NCBI GenBank assembly: GCA_034698045.1
Contig: JAQGAU010000277.1
Location: 1-32,116, forward strand
DNA from: Paramacrobiotus richtersi
Lineage: Eukaryota; Tardigrada; Eutardigrada; Parachela; Macrobiotidae
Length of the DNA stretch: 32,116 bases
Direction: 5' to 3'
Each line of letters begins with the position of its first letter. Within the stretch, counting starts at the first letter, position 1. Of the stretch, positions 9,853 through 19,955 are shown one piece after another. The position numbers were made by a program, and so were the translations under genes. The notes under the pieces are model-generated. The model saw only the letters and a list, made by a program, of their open reading frames with translations. It did not search any database and had not been told where the DNA came from.

Positions 9853-10970
9853 TTAATTGGTTGCTGACGAATGTCTCAACAGACTAGCGGTAGTAAATTT
9901 GCCAAATATGTTGGTCATTGAGGACAAAATGGGAGCTAATTCTCGTTGAGTGCTAATTGTCACTGACGTGCGAAGGAAGCATCGACGTTCATAATGACCG
10001 GGAAATGTCGTTGAAACAAACTGATACGGGGGGCTCACATTAAATATCTTACTTCTTGAAACGCTCGCTGTGGTGATCATGCCAAAGCAATGGGTCGTTC
10101 CATTTTGTCTGAAAACTTTGCCGCCAAATCGAGAAGTGGAGTCCGCAAATGCATCGACACATACTCGATAAAAACTGGCTAGAACACAAAACCTTACTAG
10201 ATCCTTATAGTTCTCAGGAGCGGGGAATTCTTTGACAGCTAAGATTTTGTCGGGATCCGGACGAATTCCTTTTCCCGAAACAATGTATCCTAATATCTTA
10301 CAGGATGTGTTTGCGAATTTGCATTTTTTTTTCATTAATTGTGGTGTTAGCATGTCGTAGGATTTGGAAAAGTTCTGGAAATCGTTAAATGCGATTTCCG
10401 GGTTTCGCATTTGACAGTGCTGTCATTGATGTGAACCTAAAGTTTTTCCTCTCTTAAACTTTTAAAGTTAAAAAGTTTAGTCTTATCGTGTGCATAAATA
10501 GGTTTTGCATGGCGCGCTAAAAAGCGCAGGGTGCAAGGTGCGGTACTGGTGATAATCTGCAGTACTGATATGTACCGCAATGAGCAATTGTGGCTCAGTT
10601 TTGCCGGTCTTTTTTATGACGCGGAAATTGATGAAATCCTTGAACTAAGTCAGTAGCCGTAAATTGTTTGCCCTTCATTGACTGGAGCACTTCCTCCATC
10701 GAAGAAATCGGATAACGATCCTCTTTAATTTTAGTATTAGCCTAATCCGGAAATCCGCTACCAGTCGATGATTACCACGTCCTCGTTTTTTATCAGCATT
10801 ACTGGTGAAGCCCACGGGCTTTTACATGGTTCCATCATTCCTTTTAAAAGTCCGTTTAAGGTATTCTCCATATCGTACTTTCTTTGCGGCGACACGCGCA
10901 GCTGGCTGTCATGCTGGGGTTTCCGCCGGTTGCAACAATTCATTAAGAAAGAAAAAACGATTAACATCTG
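9853..10970 (-). pseudogene. Ty3/gypsy retrotransposon pol relic (reverse transcriptase to RNase H start)
   Basis: Read on the minus strand, parts of one reverse transcriptase appear in order across several frames. At 10967-10758 there is RVSPQRK followed by MMEPCKSPWASPVMLIKNED, the N-terminal I-E-P-S-x-S-P-W-A-S-P-V block. Near 10720-10610 there is EDRYPISSMEEVL and FTATDLVQGFHQ, the fingers/palm block with the first catalytic Asp. At 10410-10150 there is NDFQNFSKSYDM, where the family has the Y-x-D-D loop, then CKFANTSCKILGYIVSGKG and IRPDPDKILAVKEFPAP, the thumb block. Further down, a different frame has PPVSVCFND and VDAS, the start of the RNase H region. Multiple stops and frameshifts, and loss of the Y-x-D-D signature, show a dead copy. 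No LTRs, protease or integrase were found. Confidence 0.88.
10442..10480. repeat. short A/T hairpin within the gypsy relic
   Basis: AAACTTTT and AAAAGTTT flank a six-base loop-like centre, a small perfect-stem palindrome located where reverse transcriptase sequence between the palm and Y-x-D-D region is missing. It may mark a deletion or small insertion junction. Confidence 0.4.
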
Positions 10971-11059
10971 CGTACTTGCAGAGTTCGTGTACTGAATGGG
11001 AATGAATTTAATAAAGTCAAATTTAATGTCTCATCTATTGTAGTAAATTGAGATTCTTA

Positions 11060-11800
11060 TGAGGATTGTTTACCGAAATCGAGAGCAAACGAAAAACGGT
11101 AATTTTTCGGATGATACACGGTATACGGAATTATGACACTGTTCTCAGACCGTCCATGAATCATTTACAGGCTAATGTATCGCTTCCTCCGAGATCCCAC
11201 TTACAGCAATGGCAGCTGACCTTTAATAACAACTCCCAGACCACGACTGCACGCCAATTTCCGTAAGTTTTAACTGTTTCTTAACTAGAAGCGGTTATCG
11301 AATGTGAAGCAAAACCCGGCCAGTTTAAGATTGTATGCAAGTAATGCAACTAACCCAGGCAACCTTTTGTCGGCGACCAAAGTCAAACGCTGTTCAAGAC
11401 TGTTCATCGCTGCGCTATCCACGGTTTTCATTAATGAAATTTGTACATAAACTTGAAAGTATACCCTCATAATAAGAATTGCTAGGAATCAACAGTAGTA
11501 ATGAGATGAGTTAACTATATGTCCGAAGTTGACTAAAACAACGTATGGATTCTCTAATCAAATCTGCGAGACAATACCTTGAATGCCGTAAGTCCTAGAA
11601 CCCTTTGTAAAATTTGCACCAAGAATAGCGAAACGACCATTCCTGTCCTGATTTCCTTTTACAGCGACACACTTGAAAATGAGCGCAATGTACTTTTTCA
11701 TTCGTTGTTTTGCCGACTTTAGGGTCGATGACCTAATACAAAAAACCACGTTGCTTTCGCAGTTGGCATACAAACGGCGCAAAACGCGTAATAGTGTTTA
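11060..11800. other. no recognised gene
   Basis: Only short frames (66, 61 and 74 codons) on mixed strands and without motifs. If the upstream gag of the minus-strand gypsy relic was ever here, I cannot see it. Confidence 0.4.
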
Positions 11801-11803
11801 GGC

Positions 11804-12651
11804 ATGATTAACATGTGCGCAGCGCTATACAGAGACTCGCTGTGTGTCCATGTGCTGCGTACAACCACAGTTGCCCAAACTTCTGGTCACGGAAGAATGG
11901 TAAGCGCCTCCGCGGACCCTCAAGTTGTACAGAAGGCCCAGATTGTGCACGTCCCTTCTCCATTACCGGAGATTCCCTACATTTCCCGTCCAGCGGAGGA
12001 TGTCAAATCTCTGAATGAGACGGTGGAGAATGTCGGCCGCCGCCTGCGTCTACTAGGCCAACAAGTGGCAGAGCCGTAGTTCCTGCTGATCCGCTGGAGG
12101 AATTCCGGGCGCCACCGCATGGTCACCTCGGCGCCACCAACCAGCGCCTACATCCGAATATTGGACACCCTATTACGGCAGGTGATCGTCCGAAGAGAAA
12201 GAGCGGCGAAAGAGATGAAGGTATGGACGCTTTTATAGCATAATATTATGCCATTCCTAGAAGAACGGTAAGATTCTTCTCGAACGATGCTAGCAATGGT
12301 CGGATCCAGCTGGGCCATGGAATCGCCCAATCTACTCTCGCGGTATACGAGTCTTCCGGAAGCGCCGACACTTACGATCGCGCCCACGACACCCTTTGCA
12401 GATCGTGAAAACATCGCGTGCACTTAAATGCCGCACACCACCGCCGTGAGGTCGTTCGCGCAAATGCCGAGCAATCTCACCAGCGCGCCCTGTACGAGGC
12501 GGTATAAGTGGCCCTAGGCAAACAGGAAGCCGAGGCGGATGTCGATTTCGTAACAGCGCTTAGAGCTAGAGATGGAAAGCTCCGTCTGGAAGCCAACGAA
12601 CGCCTCATGGACGAAGCCGACGCGGACTACGATCCGTCCAAGCAGTATTAA
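11804..12651 (+). pseudogene. decayed or multi-exon gene, unknown function
   Basis: A GC-richer, protein-like stretch on the plus strand. The first part (11804-12079) reads PLPEIPYISRPAEDVKSL and NVGRRLRLLGQQVAEP, then TAG; the same frame continues with IRILDTLLRQVIVRRERA up to a donor-like GTATGG near 12221. The last part (12411-12651) reads RANAEQSHQRALYEAV, a TAA at 12505-12507, then KQEAEADVDFVTALRARDG and a charged tail ending DADYDPSKQY with TAA at 12649-12651. The helical, Glu/Ala/Arg-rich composition suggests a coiled-coil-like protein. The single in-frame stops in otherwise clean coding text suggest a young pseudogene. No family recognised. Confidence 0.5.
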
Positions 12652-12659
12652 TTTGTTAC

Positions 12660-13840
12660 TTTTATGCTTACTTGGCAGTTTACGGTCAAGGTAAGCAGTC
12701 CAATGCATCGTGAGTTAATGTGGCAAACTGGCACGTGTGCCGAAAATCCAAAGAAATACAAGTGAGTGTATGTGTAATGTAAATATCATAATTAACGCAA
12801 TTAAAAGTCTGCATTGCTCGTAGCGTCTGTTCCAACGTTATCCACCTCCGCGTAAGCCGACCAAATGAACCGAGGTCCTGAAAACGGCTCTTGTCAGACA
12901 TTAAGAAGTATTAAGTGCATTTATCATGCATTATGCGAGTGCAGTAATGCGACTATTTACCCTTCCTGACTTGCAGTGAGCCGTTTACGCACCGTGTACC
13001 TGCTTGATAATCGTATTAACGGACTACTTCTCCACAGCCAATGGAGTCATTTTGCGAAGTAGAAATCTCTCCTCTAACATAAATGTACGATAAATTTTCG
13101 GTACTTCTTTTTATTAACGTATGTGATTTCGGTTTTACTGGTAATCTTTTAACGTCCCTTTTCACGTCATTCAGCGTGAGCATGCTTAAGATAGGTTGGC
13201 GATTATTGGGATTGGCTAAATAGTGTAACACATGTGAAGAATCCTTGAAAACGGTCCCGTCACTTCCATTCTCCAATCACTTTCGCGCGAAAGTGCAGTG
13301 CTGGACAAGTGGACCAACGCAACACCGCAACGATCATGAGATAAGTCTGCATCGCAATCGGTGGCTTTTCTTTCCTTAGTCTCATATTTGGAGGTCGTGC
13401 GGAAAAGGCCCTCCTTTTTAATCGACATGTAGCGAAGAACTCCGCGAACCCTCAAACTGGCCAGGATCTCATAGAGCAGTATTATATATACAAATGTCTG
13501 AAAAAACGCAGATCGTTCCATACAGATCAGAATATGGACCCAAATCGACCGCATTATATTTGCCGCACTAGAACATTATTCTACTGGTAGAGCCTGTTCA
13601 CTCGGGGACCTCAAGATCTTTCGCTTTGTTATTAAGGGACATAGTTACGCCACATCCACGGTGGATTAGCAATGTATTTAGTGCTGACAAACAGCTGTAG
13701 CCCTTGTGTAACGAACGATTGATAATCGATGATTGCATTTACAGGCGTGGATTCCGCTTCTATCAACCGTTTGTAAATGGTTGTCATCCCAGTCTGAATT
13801 GTTTAATTCTCTGGCCCATGTAGCAGTAAAAATCATGCAT
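12660..13840. other. no recognised gene
   Basis: Minus-strand frames at 13016-13276, 13216-13554 and 13678-14031 overlap one another and lack motifs. No repeats or promoter signals were noticed. Confidence 0.4.
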
Positions 13841-13845
13841 TCTAT

Positions 13846-14466
13846 ATGACGTGTTGGTGTGTCACGCTGAGGGAACAAGGACGCTGCTTCGTAAGAGCAA
13901 ACCAGCAACCATCGATTTACACACCAGCAAAAACGAAAGATGCGGACTTCCGGCACCGTCAGGGATGCAAAACTACGAACCACCGTGACCAAGAAGTTCC
14001 GGACGATAGAAGATCCCCTTTGATAACGCATGACATACTGTTCGAAGGTATGTTGTTTTCGGAAGCACTGCAGTGGATGGGATAGTTATACACGAAGTTT
14101 GCCTGCTCTCTGTTTACACCACACCAAATTCGTCCAAAAGACAAGGTTCGGCTAGTTTTCCGATACCCAGGACACGTTAAGTCAACGTTCTTCACACCAG
14201 TAAGATTAGCAAGGTCTGACACCAGAACTATCTCTGAGATTATAAAATTAGCCGAATTACTTGCTGTGACTGTTTGCATGGCTTTCATCACAACATTCTC
14301 GCTAACACAGTTGTTTATTTCTGCGGAGCGAAACAGTAGATCGACCACAGTAATCCATCTGGATTCTCGTAAATGGCACAAATTCATACACAGCCAATTG
14401 TGGTTAGTACAGTTTAAACCATGCACACAGCAACCGTTTTTCTATGCCTTTTTGATTTTGGGATGA
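13846..14466 (+). pseudogene. long plus-strand frame interrupted by one TAG, unknown function
   Basis: One reading frame is open for about 207 codons except for a TAG at 14083-14085. The text on both sides is protein-like: an initial basic/polar part (PAKTKDADFRHRQGC), then after the stop IRPKDKVRLVFRYPGHV and TISEIIKLAELLAV. The minus strand is also open over 13959-14426 (155 codons), so the coding strand is not certain. I favour plus because openness extends further and the helix-like segment is coherent. No family recognised. A pseudogene is the simplest reading. Confidence 0.35.
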
Positions 14467-14641
14467 AACAAGTACCTGTCGGCACAAGTGCGCGTTCACG
14501 CATCGTCTATGCCACCTAATACAAAAGACCAAAACTTCTTTCTACTACCACGTCCAAACAACTGGCCAGGTTGTGGTTCCGTCGCCAAAAGTTCAATATA
14601 TGGAAAGATAGCTAGGCCCCAACGCCGCGATAGCTGTTAAT

Positions 14642-14770
14642 ATGGATGATCAGGATATTTGGCCTGACGTTTTAGTGAAGAGTTTAAGAACTGCCGCCGG
14701 GCAAATTTTGGCCGTTGTAGCGGGAGGAAAGATACGAGCTGGTCTTTGGCCGGTAGGGAAAATATAAATA
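14642..14770 (+). CDS. small open frame, unknown function
   Basis: A 42-codon ATG-initiated frame beginning MDDQDIWPDVLVKSLRTAAG, then a small-residue patch (ILAVVAGGKI), ending TAA. The start looks like an acidic N-terminus leading into an amphipathic helix. It is below the length where chance can be excluded. Two minus-strand frames cover the same bases. Confidence 0.2.
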
Positions 14771-14879
14771 CCACCGGACCACCAGAGGGAGTATTGGCGG
14801 CTCTTCTACTTCTTTGCAGGAAACTGTAAGCACCGAGCACTGCGTTATTAGAGGTGTCGCGTAGTCAAAGCACACGGAA

Positions 14880-16284
14880 AAAGAAAAACAAATTAGGCCA
14901 AATGATACAGGAACAAGTTAATCCTCTTATGTACTTGGGCGCTTATATTGTTCGACAATCTGTTCTATCGTAACGTGCCTGCAAAATTGCTGTAGGCAAC
15001 CAGCAGACATTTTACCACACATTAACTGACGTTGACAAACATTTAATTGGAGCAGTTCTGGCATTTTTGCAGCATCGGACGGTGTTGTGAAGGAGAGTCT
15101 TGCAGAAAATGTTTTAACAGAAATTAATAGATTTTAATAGATCTCAATGCCCCAAAGTCCGAACATTTTATGCCTTTCAAAACTTCAGTGGAGAATATTC
15201 ACAGCGAAACGTATTCGGCATTAATTAATACTTATTGCAAGGACTCCTCCAATGGAAACCACGTGTCGCAAGCAATCGGCAACAACAAAATGTGAAAAAA
15301 AGCCGACTGAGCTTGCAAATGTACACGTAACAAATCACGGTAGATCGGATAAAGCGTAGATGCTGTTGCAATGGTGGAAGCGACTTTTTTCTGCAGCCCA
15401 TTTGCGGTTGTAATCTGGTTAAAGGTCTCGTATACGGGACCTGTGCTGGAGTAATGCGCTTATCAGTCGAGATGAATCCCAGCATGTGGAATTTGCTTAC
15501 TGGATGTACTCACCACTACCCGCAAAGATGCAGTCTGACGAAATAACAGCAGTGGCCAACACTGCAGTGGAAATTGAGATAGAGTTTTGGAAAACGACTT
15601 TTCGCCCGGTTTACGGACTAAGCGTTGCAGAACTACATAAAGTTTGTTGCTGACCGTCTTTTATTAATGCTTGGTGTAGATAAAATATTTGAAATATGCA
15701 GCGTTAAAACAACTCGCGTGATTTACTGTCGCTTCCTTATTGCTGCTCTTTTCGTTGTTGGCAAACGCATCCTGGAGGTTGGCAAAATTTCTGCAGAAAC
15801 AGGCGCCTGATCCTTATGCGACTATGAATATTTAGGCTTTAGACAGAAGTAACAAGCAGCGCACGGGAATACTGACACGGTTTACGAAAACGTTCACAAA
15901 AATTAACGGCTTACAAAAACCGTTTGAGCAGTCAGCCTGCCAACTACAGGACCTATACTGCCTTAGATATACGGACACGCGCCTTGGTTTTTGGGCGAAG
16001 ACATTACACATTTGCCTACTGTTTTAGTTCCACAAGGATTCCGACTTTCACCAAGTTACTAACCTGACATTTATATGCGGCGCGCGTTTAATTTCGATGG
16101 TCTGTTAGAGATATATAATGGCCAACCTAACAGTGCAGTACAAGCCAGTGCAACTGAATCTGAGTCGCATAACTTTGGTGACGCTACCAATATACTGAGC
16201 GAGCGCAATAGTCAAAACGCAAAGCTGTTCATTGACAGACCGTTCACACTACAGCAATATTAAACTCGAAAATTCTGGAACTTA
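14880..16284. other. no recognised gene
   Basis: Scattered short frames on both strands (for example 15225-15485 minus and 16075-16263 plus) without motifs, splice context or repeats that I could match elsewhere in the window. Confidence 0.45.
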
Positions 16285-16569
16285 TTTTTTCTTGTCGGTT
16301 CATACTCGTACCGTTTGCTCAGCCGTTTAGCGGAGTCAAAGGGTTTGCACAAATTTTTTCCCCGCGAGCGCTTAAACAGGTGGGGTGGATCACAACTCTA
16401 GCACGATAGTTTTTGCACCGAACTGAATAGTCCCAAATGGTGCTGGGCCCTGGTGCACTTGATACCGATACTCTAAACGAGCACAGAAGTCGATTCACGA
16501 AACTGTGCAGTGACAAACAGTCTACACTGCAGCGTAAATAAAGCCGAAAATTTCCGGACAGTCTTGTTC
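16285..16569 (+). repeat. R2a: interrupted copy of a cysteine-motif repeat family
   Basis: This aligns along its length with R2b (18802-19115) and R2c (29868-30187). The alignable landmarks run in the same order: TACCGTTTG, TTTGCAC, GCTTAAAC, a GAACT-GATA block and a CACTGC-GCGTAA block. It is the most diverged of the three. It stops at the hAT-like insertion at 16569, and the sequence beyond the insertion (18763 onward) resembles the continuation seen in R2c, so this copy was probably cut by that insertion. Confidence 0.7.
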
Positions 16570-16638
16570 GGGTACTTGTAGTTCACGGTACTACCAGTGG
16601 TACTGGTTCTGGTACTGGTAGTGGTAGTTGTACTATTA

Positions 16639-17647
16639 GGCCCAGTTTATCTGGCTTTGCTACTTGCTACGTGCTAGGCTTTTGCCAGGCGTGGCCTCTG
16701 GCTGTCGTCACATAGCACAAAGTCAGCTGCGATGGTGTTTACGCTAGTAGACTAGACTACATAGTCGCAACTACATAGCCTGCTAGTAGCGGTAGCACGC
16801 TCACGTGAACAGCGTTGGCTAACCGTAGTCGCACTAGCAGCTGCTTCCCGTAGACATAATGGTTAGTGGATGTAGCAACCTCATGAGGTTACTACACCAC
16901 ACTGAAACCCGTCGTTCAACACTGAATCAGTCCAATTGGAGTTATCAAATTATTAAACGGATGTGCTTCACTGTAAACTGTGAAATCTGTGCCAGAAAAT
17001 TCCGAAAACACAACGATTGTGAATTAAAAAATTTTTAATTTTAAAATAAAGTGCTTTAAAATAATAATTTTAAAGACATTACTGTAAGAAAAAATAAAAA
17101 TTTTTACCTTAAAAATGAATCAGAAAATAAATATTAATTTAACATCTTTTAATAAATGTTTGTATGAAAAATTTTAATTTATAAATTGATAATTTTTAAT
17201 TAAAACGTATTCTGACCAAATCAATGTAAAAGTAAACAGTTCGAGTTAACAATTGAAAATTTTCAATAAAAATATTTTCAGACATTTGAAAATTAAAATG
17301 CACATCGCAATAATTCAAACTATAAATTAAGAGTTCGTTACGTCAAAAGCTGAAATAATTAACAAGTTGTGATTTTTTATGGCTTTTTAATTTCGAGTTA
17401 ATCGGCTCACCATAGCGCGGTTGCCGGCTTGCCATAAACCCGATGCCGGCTTGCCATACGGACCTATGCCGGCTCACCACAATTTGCTCTAGCTATAGTC
17501 GGGTCATCGTGAACTGACTATTCACTCGCTACTCCAGCTGGAACTAGCAAGTGTTCGGCCTGTTTATGCTGACAGCTACTGCTTCGGACACAGAGGGCGG
17601 GCGGAGTACGAAGTCACATAGTTGTAGCGAGCCAGATAAACTGGGCC
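16639..17647. mobile_element. PIF/Harbinger-like MITE nested in the foldback element
   Basis: Perfect 18-base terminal inverted repeats, GGCCCAGTTTATCTGGCT at 16639-16656 and its complement at 17630-17647, are flanked on both sides by TTA (16636-16638 and 17648-17650). A three-base T-x-A target duplication with GG-starting termini fits PIF/Harbinger-type MITEs. The 1009-base interior encodes nothing recognisable; its middle (about 17020-17400) is very AT-rich. The opposite arm of the host foldback element lacks this insert and so serves as an empty-site control. Confidence 0.8.
17401..17481. repeat. about 22-bp tandem repeat inside the MITE
   Basis: Four units share TGCCGGCTTGCCATA or the variant CGGCTCACCATA, at a spacing of 22-23 bases. 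It lies directly next to the AT-rich core, in the subterminal region where MITEs often carry transposase-binding or amplification-prone repeats. Confidence 0.75.
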
Positions 17648-18208
17648 TTAGTCGTATTAGTGGTGATATGTACTGTATTGGGACACGCCAGCAGTTTAAT
17701 CACCCGAACAACTGACCATAATATCAAGTTGGGCTTTGGCACATCGGTTGTTTGAAAAGTCACGGAGGCAGGAACCCTCATTGTGTGTGCTGAACATACT
17801 TCGGCTCTGGCTCTTCGATATTGCATTTTTCACGGCTTATTGGGATAGTGCACCCTTTCCCCCTATGTTATTGCTGCAGGGAAAACCATACTAACCTGGG
17901 GGACATTATGATAGCCCAAACCAGCCCTCGAAACGATAGTCGTCGGATGCTAAAATCTGTCGAAAATTAAACATTGCGCTTCCGTTCCCTGGTGAGTTAA
18001 TCTTGCCTAACGATAAATTAAAGAAAGCGCAAAACGTTTTGAGAAGTACGATGCCAAACCATGCGGATTCAGAACAGCTTAAGGAAGCCTGGAGCGAGTT
18101 TGTTGAGCATGAATCCTTACGCATAGCCGAACCCGTTGGAAGTTGCAAAAGCTTTGAATATCGTTCAGGTTTTCTGAATCCGCACTTGCTCGGTATCCTA
18201 ATTTTGCG

Positions 18209-18262
18209 CTCAGCTCAGCTCAGCTCAGCTCAGCAAAAAACGCTCAGCAAAAAACGCTCAGC
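18209..18262. repeat. CTCAG microsatellite and CGCTCAGCAAAAAA repeat in the foldback arm
   Basis: GCTCA is repeated about five times in tandem, then CGCTCAGCAAAAAA two to three times, ending in AAATTTTGCGC. The corresponding position of the left arm (about 18030-18050) lacks the expansion, so this grew after the arms formed. Confidence 0.85.
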
Positions 18263-18801
18263 AAATTTTGCGCTTTCGCTTGATTTGTTGTTATGTAGCA
18301 CTGACTCACGATTAAACGAACGCAAAGCATGCAAATTTTGAAAGATATTAACATCCAAGGACTATTGTTGCGAGGGCAGGCTTGGGCTACCATGATTTCC
18401 CCAAGGTCAGTATGGTTTCCCATGCAGGAAACGCATTGGGGGAAAGGGTGCAATATCCCGTAAGCCCTGAAAAATGCACTATCGAACAGTCAGTGTCGAA
18501 GTATGTTCAGCACAAACACAGTGATTGTTTCTGCTTCCATCACTCTTCAAACCCAACCAATGAACTAAAATGCTAACTTATCAATGTTGTCAGCTGTTCG
18601 GGTGATTTGACTGCTGGCGGGTCCCGCTACATACCACTACCAATAATACTATTGATACAACTACTGTACAAGAACCAGTACCATTACCAGAACTAGTACC
18701 AGTACCAAAACCAGTACCAGGAGCACTGGTAGTACCATGAACTCTAAGCACCCTTCTTGTTCAAGTTGGTTCTTTGGAAGAACAGACTTTTTCGTAACAG
18801 T

Positions 18802-19115
18802 CGTACATTTGTTTATACCATTTGTTAAACAACTCTGCCCTGTCAAAACGTTTGCAGACATGTACTCCCTGCCAGTACTTAAACGGTTACGCTGATTCAG
18901 AACTCCAGTACGCTAGTTTCGGCGCAGAACTCGATAAGCAACAAACCCTGCAATGCCCAGTGCACTCGGTACCGATTCCCAGAATCCGCACATAAGTCGA
19001 CACGCAAAGCTGTGCATTGGCAAACTGTTCGCATTGCGGCGTAACTAGAACCGAAATTAAAACCTTCCCGCGCACCGATTTTGATGATTCTAATTAATCC
19101 CACACGGCATGATCC
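18802..19115 (+). repeat. R2b: second copy of the cysteine-motif repeat
   Basis: Starts at CGTACATTTGTTTATACC, a string shared with R2c. One plus frame gives CTPCQYLNGYADSELQ, then FGAELD, an in-frame stop, and VDTQSCALANCSHCGV. The same frame of R2c gives CTSCQCLNGYGDSELQ and VDTQRCALKNCSHCGV. Conserved C-x2-C pairs suggest an ancestral zinc-ribbon-like protein. Minus-strand frames over the same bases are also similar between copies, so the coding strand is inferred. Matching sequence also occurs further downstream of both copies (about 19405-19440 and 30285-30320), so the full repeat may exceed 320 bases. Confidence 0.7.
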
Positions 19116-19689
19116 GAATAATCGTTCTCACTGCTGTTTTCTTGGTGCGTACGTTGTCCTAGAGATTGTGAGTGACATGAACCGAAATCACAGCAATCTG
19201 GACTTACTTTATTATGTTAGTCAGCGCGCTTTTTTAATAGAGATGAGGATACCAGCCTTATACGTACAGCTTAGCGCCTGGCCGAAATGCTAAAATGCTA
19301 AGGCCGAAATTATAAATGGAGTTTACGCAGTTGAATATCAGGTTCTGTAATAGAAATAACAATATCATACCATGACAAGCGTTTTGTATGGTCAAGAATT
19401 CACCGCTCGGAGGCATCCAGGGACAAGACTAACAAGGGCACATGAGCTTTTTTGCGTGATATCGCCGTATCTAAGCCGTGGCATTTCCCTTTTTTAAAGA
19501 AGCTTGTAGAACTTTAACGTAGCGGGCAGCGACGTGTCCGCGGTTGGAGCTAATACTTTTTACCCACAAAAAGAACAGAAACTTGAGGGTGAGCCATCGA
19601 CGCATACAACGAAAGTCCTAAAAACAGCAAGGGTACTCTGACTGCCGCACAGCGTGAAGCAAACCTGCTATGTCTACACTTCTCTCCTC

Positions 19690-19955
19690 TGTGCCTGTTT
19701 CTGATCCAGCTACTGTTACTGTCCCGCACCTTCCAGTTTCGCTGCGTACTCCCCTGCCCTGCCGCACTATTCTCAACACTGCTGCCAGCTTTCTCGCTCT
19801 GTCGCATCTCTGCTGCACACGCCCCAACACTTCCCACAAAATTCCCTGCCCTGCCATGCACTCTCCAACTATACTGCACTCTCCACTCCTCTGCCTTACA
19901 CTTCCCAACTGCATACTTCCTTGCTCTACCGTGCATTTCTCAGCTATATTGCAGG
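19690..19955. repeat. degenerate CT-rich minisatellite, unit about 18-20 bp
   Basis: Units such as GCACTCTCCAACTATACT, GCACTCTCCACTCCTCT and GCCTTACACTTCCCAACT follow each other with drift in length. The plus strand is pyrimidine-rich with almost no internal purine runs. Because it lacks stop codons it opens frames of 101 (plus), 128 and 130 (minus) codons, which I take as artefacts of composition and not genes. Confidence 0.75.

Larger units (their letters stand above)
16570..18754. mobile_element. hAT-like non-autonomous foldback element
   Basis: The termini are inverted: GGGTACTTGTAGTTCACGG on the left and, read on the other strand, AGGGTGCTTAGAGTTCATGG on the right. The inversion continues inward for hundreds of bases. 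One shared block is GCTGAACATACTTCG (plus strand near 17790, minus strand near 18500), followed by blocks containing GCATTTTTCA and CACCCTTTCCCCC. The arms meet around GCGGATTCAGAA (18062-18073 plus; about 18173-18184 minus), leaving a loop of about 100 bases. By eye the arms are about 80-85% identical. The outer part of each arm is a GGTACT/AGTACC-rich simple repeat (16590-16630; 18660-18735). The left arm is split by a 1-kb MITE. No transposase is present, so it needed one in trans. The superfamily call rests on the 8-bp duplication and terminus. Confidence 0.8.
16562..18762. repeat. 8-bp target-site duplication TCTTGTTC flanking the foldback element
   Basis: TCTTGTTC occurs at 16562-16569 and again at 18755-18762, immediately outside the two inverted termini. 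Eight-base duplications are the hallmark of hAT-superfamily insertion. Confidence 0.75.

Noticed and set aside
9456-9887. 143-codon plus-strand frame with a D-T-R-W-L-S segment recalling hAT-type proteins
   Set aside because: The resemblance is one short segment; the remainder does not follow and a 110-codon minus frame overlaps.
13959-14426. 155-codon minus-strand frame as an independent gene
   Set aside because: In a window this size one or two frames of this length are expected by chance, and the plus strand is open over the same bases.
18003-18341. 112-codon plus-strand frame
   Set aside because: It lies in the loop and right arm of the foldback element and runs through the CTCAG microsatellite. 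Probably chance openness.
18887-19103. Cysteine-rich minus-strand frames over R2b (and 29905-30147 over R2c)
   Set aside because: They are antisense to the frame with better-spaced C-x2-C pairs; treated as shadows, though I note they are also similar between copies.
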